Both the position numbers and the translations under genes were made by a program. 64,000 nt of DNA, taken from NCBI GenBank assembly GCA_016125085.1, contig WGMM01000013.1, positions 1 to 64,000 on the forward strand. The letters run 5' to 3'. This document shows positions 63,523 to 64,000 of this stretch, piece by piece; the first letter of the stretch is position 1; every line of letters starts with the position of its first letter. The notes beneath the pieces were generated by a model. That model had not been told where the DNA came from. It searched no databases and saw only the letters and a list, made by a program, of their open reading frames with translations. The DNA is from a bacterium (GTDB lineage Bacteria; Planctomycetota; Planctomycetia; Isosphaerales; Isosphaeraceae).

Positions 63523-64000
63523 GTGAAACCATTCTCCACGCTCCATTACTCCCGCAGGGAAGCCGCTCGAATCGCCGCTGTATCGGGCCTGATTCTGCCC
63601 GGCTTGCTCCGTGCCGGCGATTCCGGTTCCCCTTTGAAACTCACCGCACCGCTGCCGCGTCAGGTCATCCAGCGCACCGGTTTCGAACCCGCCCTGGCCC
63701 ACGACCACGCGCCCGGCGGTCCACTCTTGGGGCAAGCCAGCCTGACCATCGCCGGTCACTGGGCCGGAACGTCCCCTGCCCGGCTCAAGGCAAGGGCCGT
63801 TCTGCAGGAGGGCTGCACGGGCAAGGCCGTCGACTGGACCGACCTGGGCGAGATCGCCCCCATGGTCGGCTTTTCGAAAAGCCTGACGCTCCCCGCAGGC
63901 GGCTGGTATCGGCTCGAAACTCAGGCTTTGGGAAGCGATGGGAAAGTGCTGGCTCAAGCGTCCGTGGAGGCTGTCGGCTGTGGCGAGGTTTTTCTCATTT
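63523..64000 (+). CDS. Sialate O-acetylesterase-like protein (3' end outside window)
   Basis: Starts at a GTG at 63523 with AAGG seven bases upstream and stays open to the window edge (159 codons). The N-terminus has a twin-arginine-like YSRREAARIAAVSGLILPGLLRAG signal. What follows (HWAGTSPARLKARAVLQEG, GGWYRLETQA, VEAVGCGEVFLI) is the N-terminal beta domain that in sialate O-acetylesterases precedes the SGNH catalytic Ser in a GQSNM-type motif, which would lie just past the window. Such enzymes remove acetyl groups from sugars outside the cytoplasm. Confidence 0.65.
   Translation, partial: MKPFSTLHYSRREAARIAAVSGLILPGLLRAGDSGSPLKLTAPLPRQVIQRTGFEPALAHDHAPGGPLLGQASLTIAGHWAGTSPARLKARAVLQEGCTGKAVDWTDLGEIAPMVGFSKSLTLPAGGWYRLETQALGSDGKVLAQASVEAVGCGEVFLI

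Overview
The window looks like planctomycete chromosome, probably Gemmatales or Isosphaerales (inferred from gene content and base composition, not from a marker gene). Pointers are an ECF sigma factor overlapping a Ser/Thr kinase with TPR repeats, very large surface proteins with LExLExR-like N-termini, a PEP-CTERM protein, dockerin and cohesin-like repeats, and small proteins I know mainly from planctomycetes. By eye, positions 1-1600 and 6050-11500 are more GC-rich than the rest.

Left part (1-15.5 kb) is accessory. It opens with the end of a VgrG-type spike gene, followed by a 1379-codon chimera: a PAAR tip and an anthrax-lethal-factor-like zincin joined through a proline/glycine tract to a surface protein with Ig-like, cohesin-like and dockerin domains. 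A PEP-CTERM cohesin-like protein follows. Next is a minus-strand module of eight or nine genes built around a Ycf46-like AAA ATPase, DUF2997 and DUF1257 proteins joined by 4-base overlaps, a DUF3150-like protein, three small proteins and a coiled-coil membrane lipoprotein. Then comes a two-gene cassette: an AlbA_2/Schlafen-type ATP-binding protein and a PUA/EVE-like plus NucS-type nuclease. The segment ends with an IS3-type transposase remnant and the 3' half of a tRNA-Arg(CCG) gene, which reads as an integration scar.

Middle part: an RND efflux system (adaptor, pump and a separately placed outer-membrane lipoprotein factor) with histidine-rich insertions in adaptor and pump; a sigma factor - kinase - secreted metalloprotease unit; and a large FG-GAP/Ig surface protein. 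From 43,986 down to 33,415 lies a minus-strand catabolic cluster: D-2-hydroxyacid dehydrogenase, LDH2/malate-type dehydrogenase, FAH-family hydrolase, double cyclase-family protein, Nramp-like transporter, SDR protein, fused alpha-beta E1 and E2. It probably turns a sugar acid or hydroxy acid into pyruvate-like products and then acyl-CoA; the substrate is not readable from sequence.

Right part: a trypsin-NUC1 fusion, an exported protein of unknown role, an NHL-type propeller, a giant subtilisin-like protease with three P-domains, an Old Yellow Enzyme homologue, a fatty acid desaturase, a PAS-GAF-receiver regulator with a downstream zinc-ribbon ORF that needs a -1 frameshift to be complete, an isochorismatase-family hydrolase, a class V aminotransferase, a glutamine-rich coiled-coil membrane protein, and the start of a sialate O-acetylesterase-like gene that runs off the window. 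No rRNA, intact tRNA, CRISPR array or integrase gene was seen.
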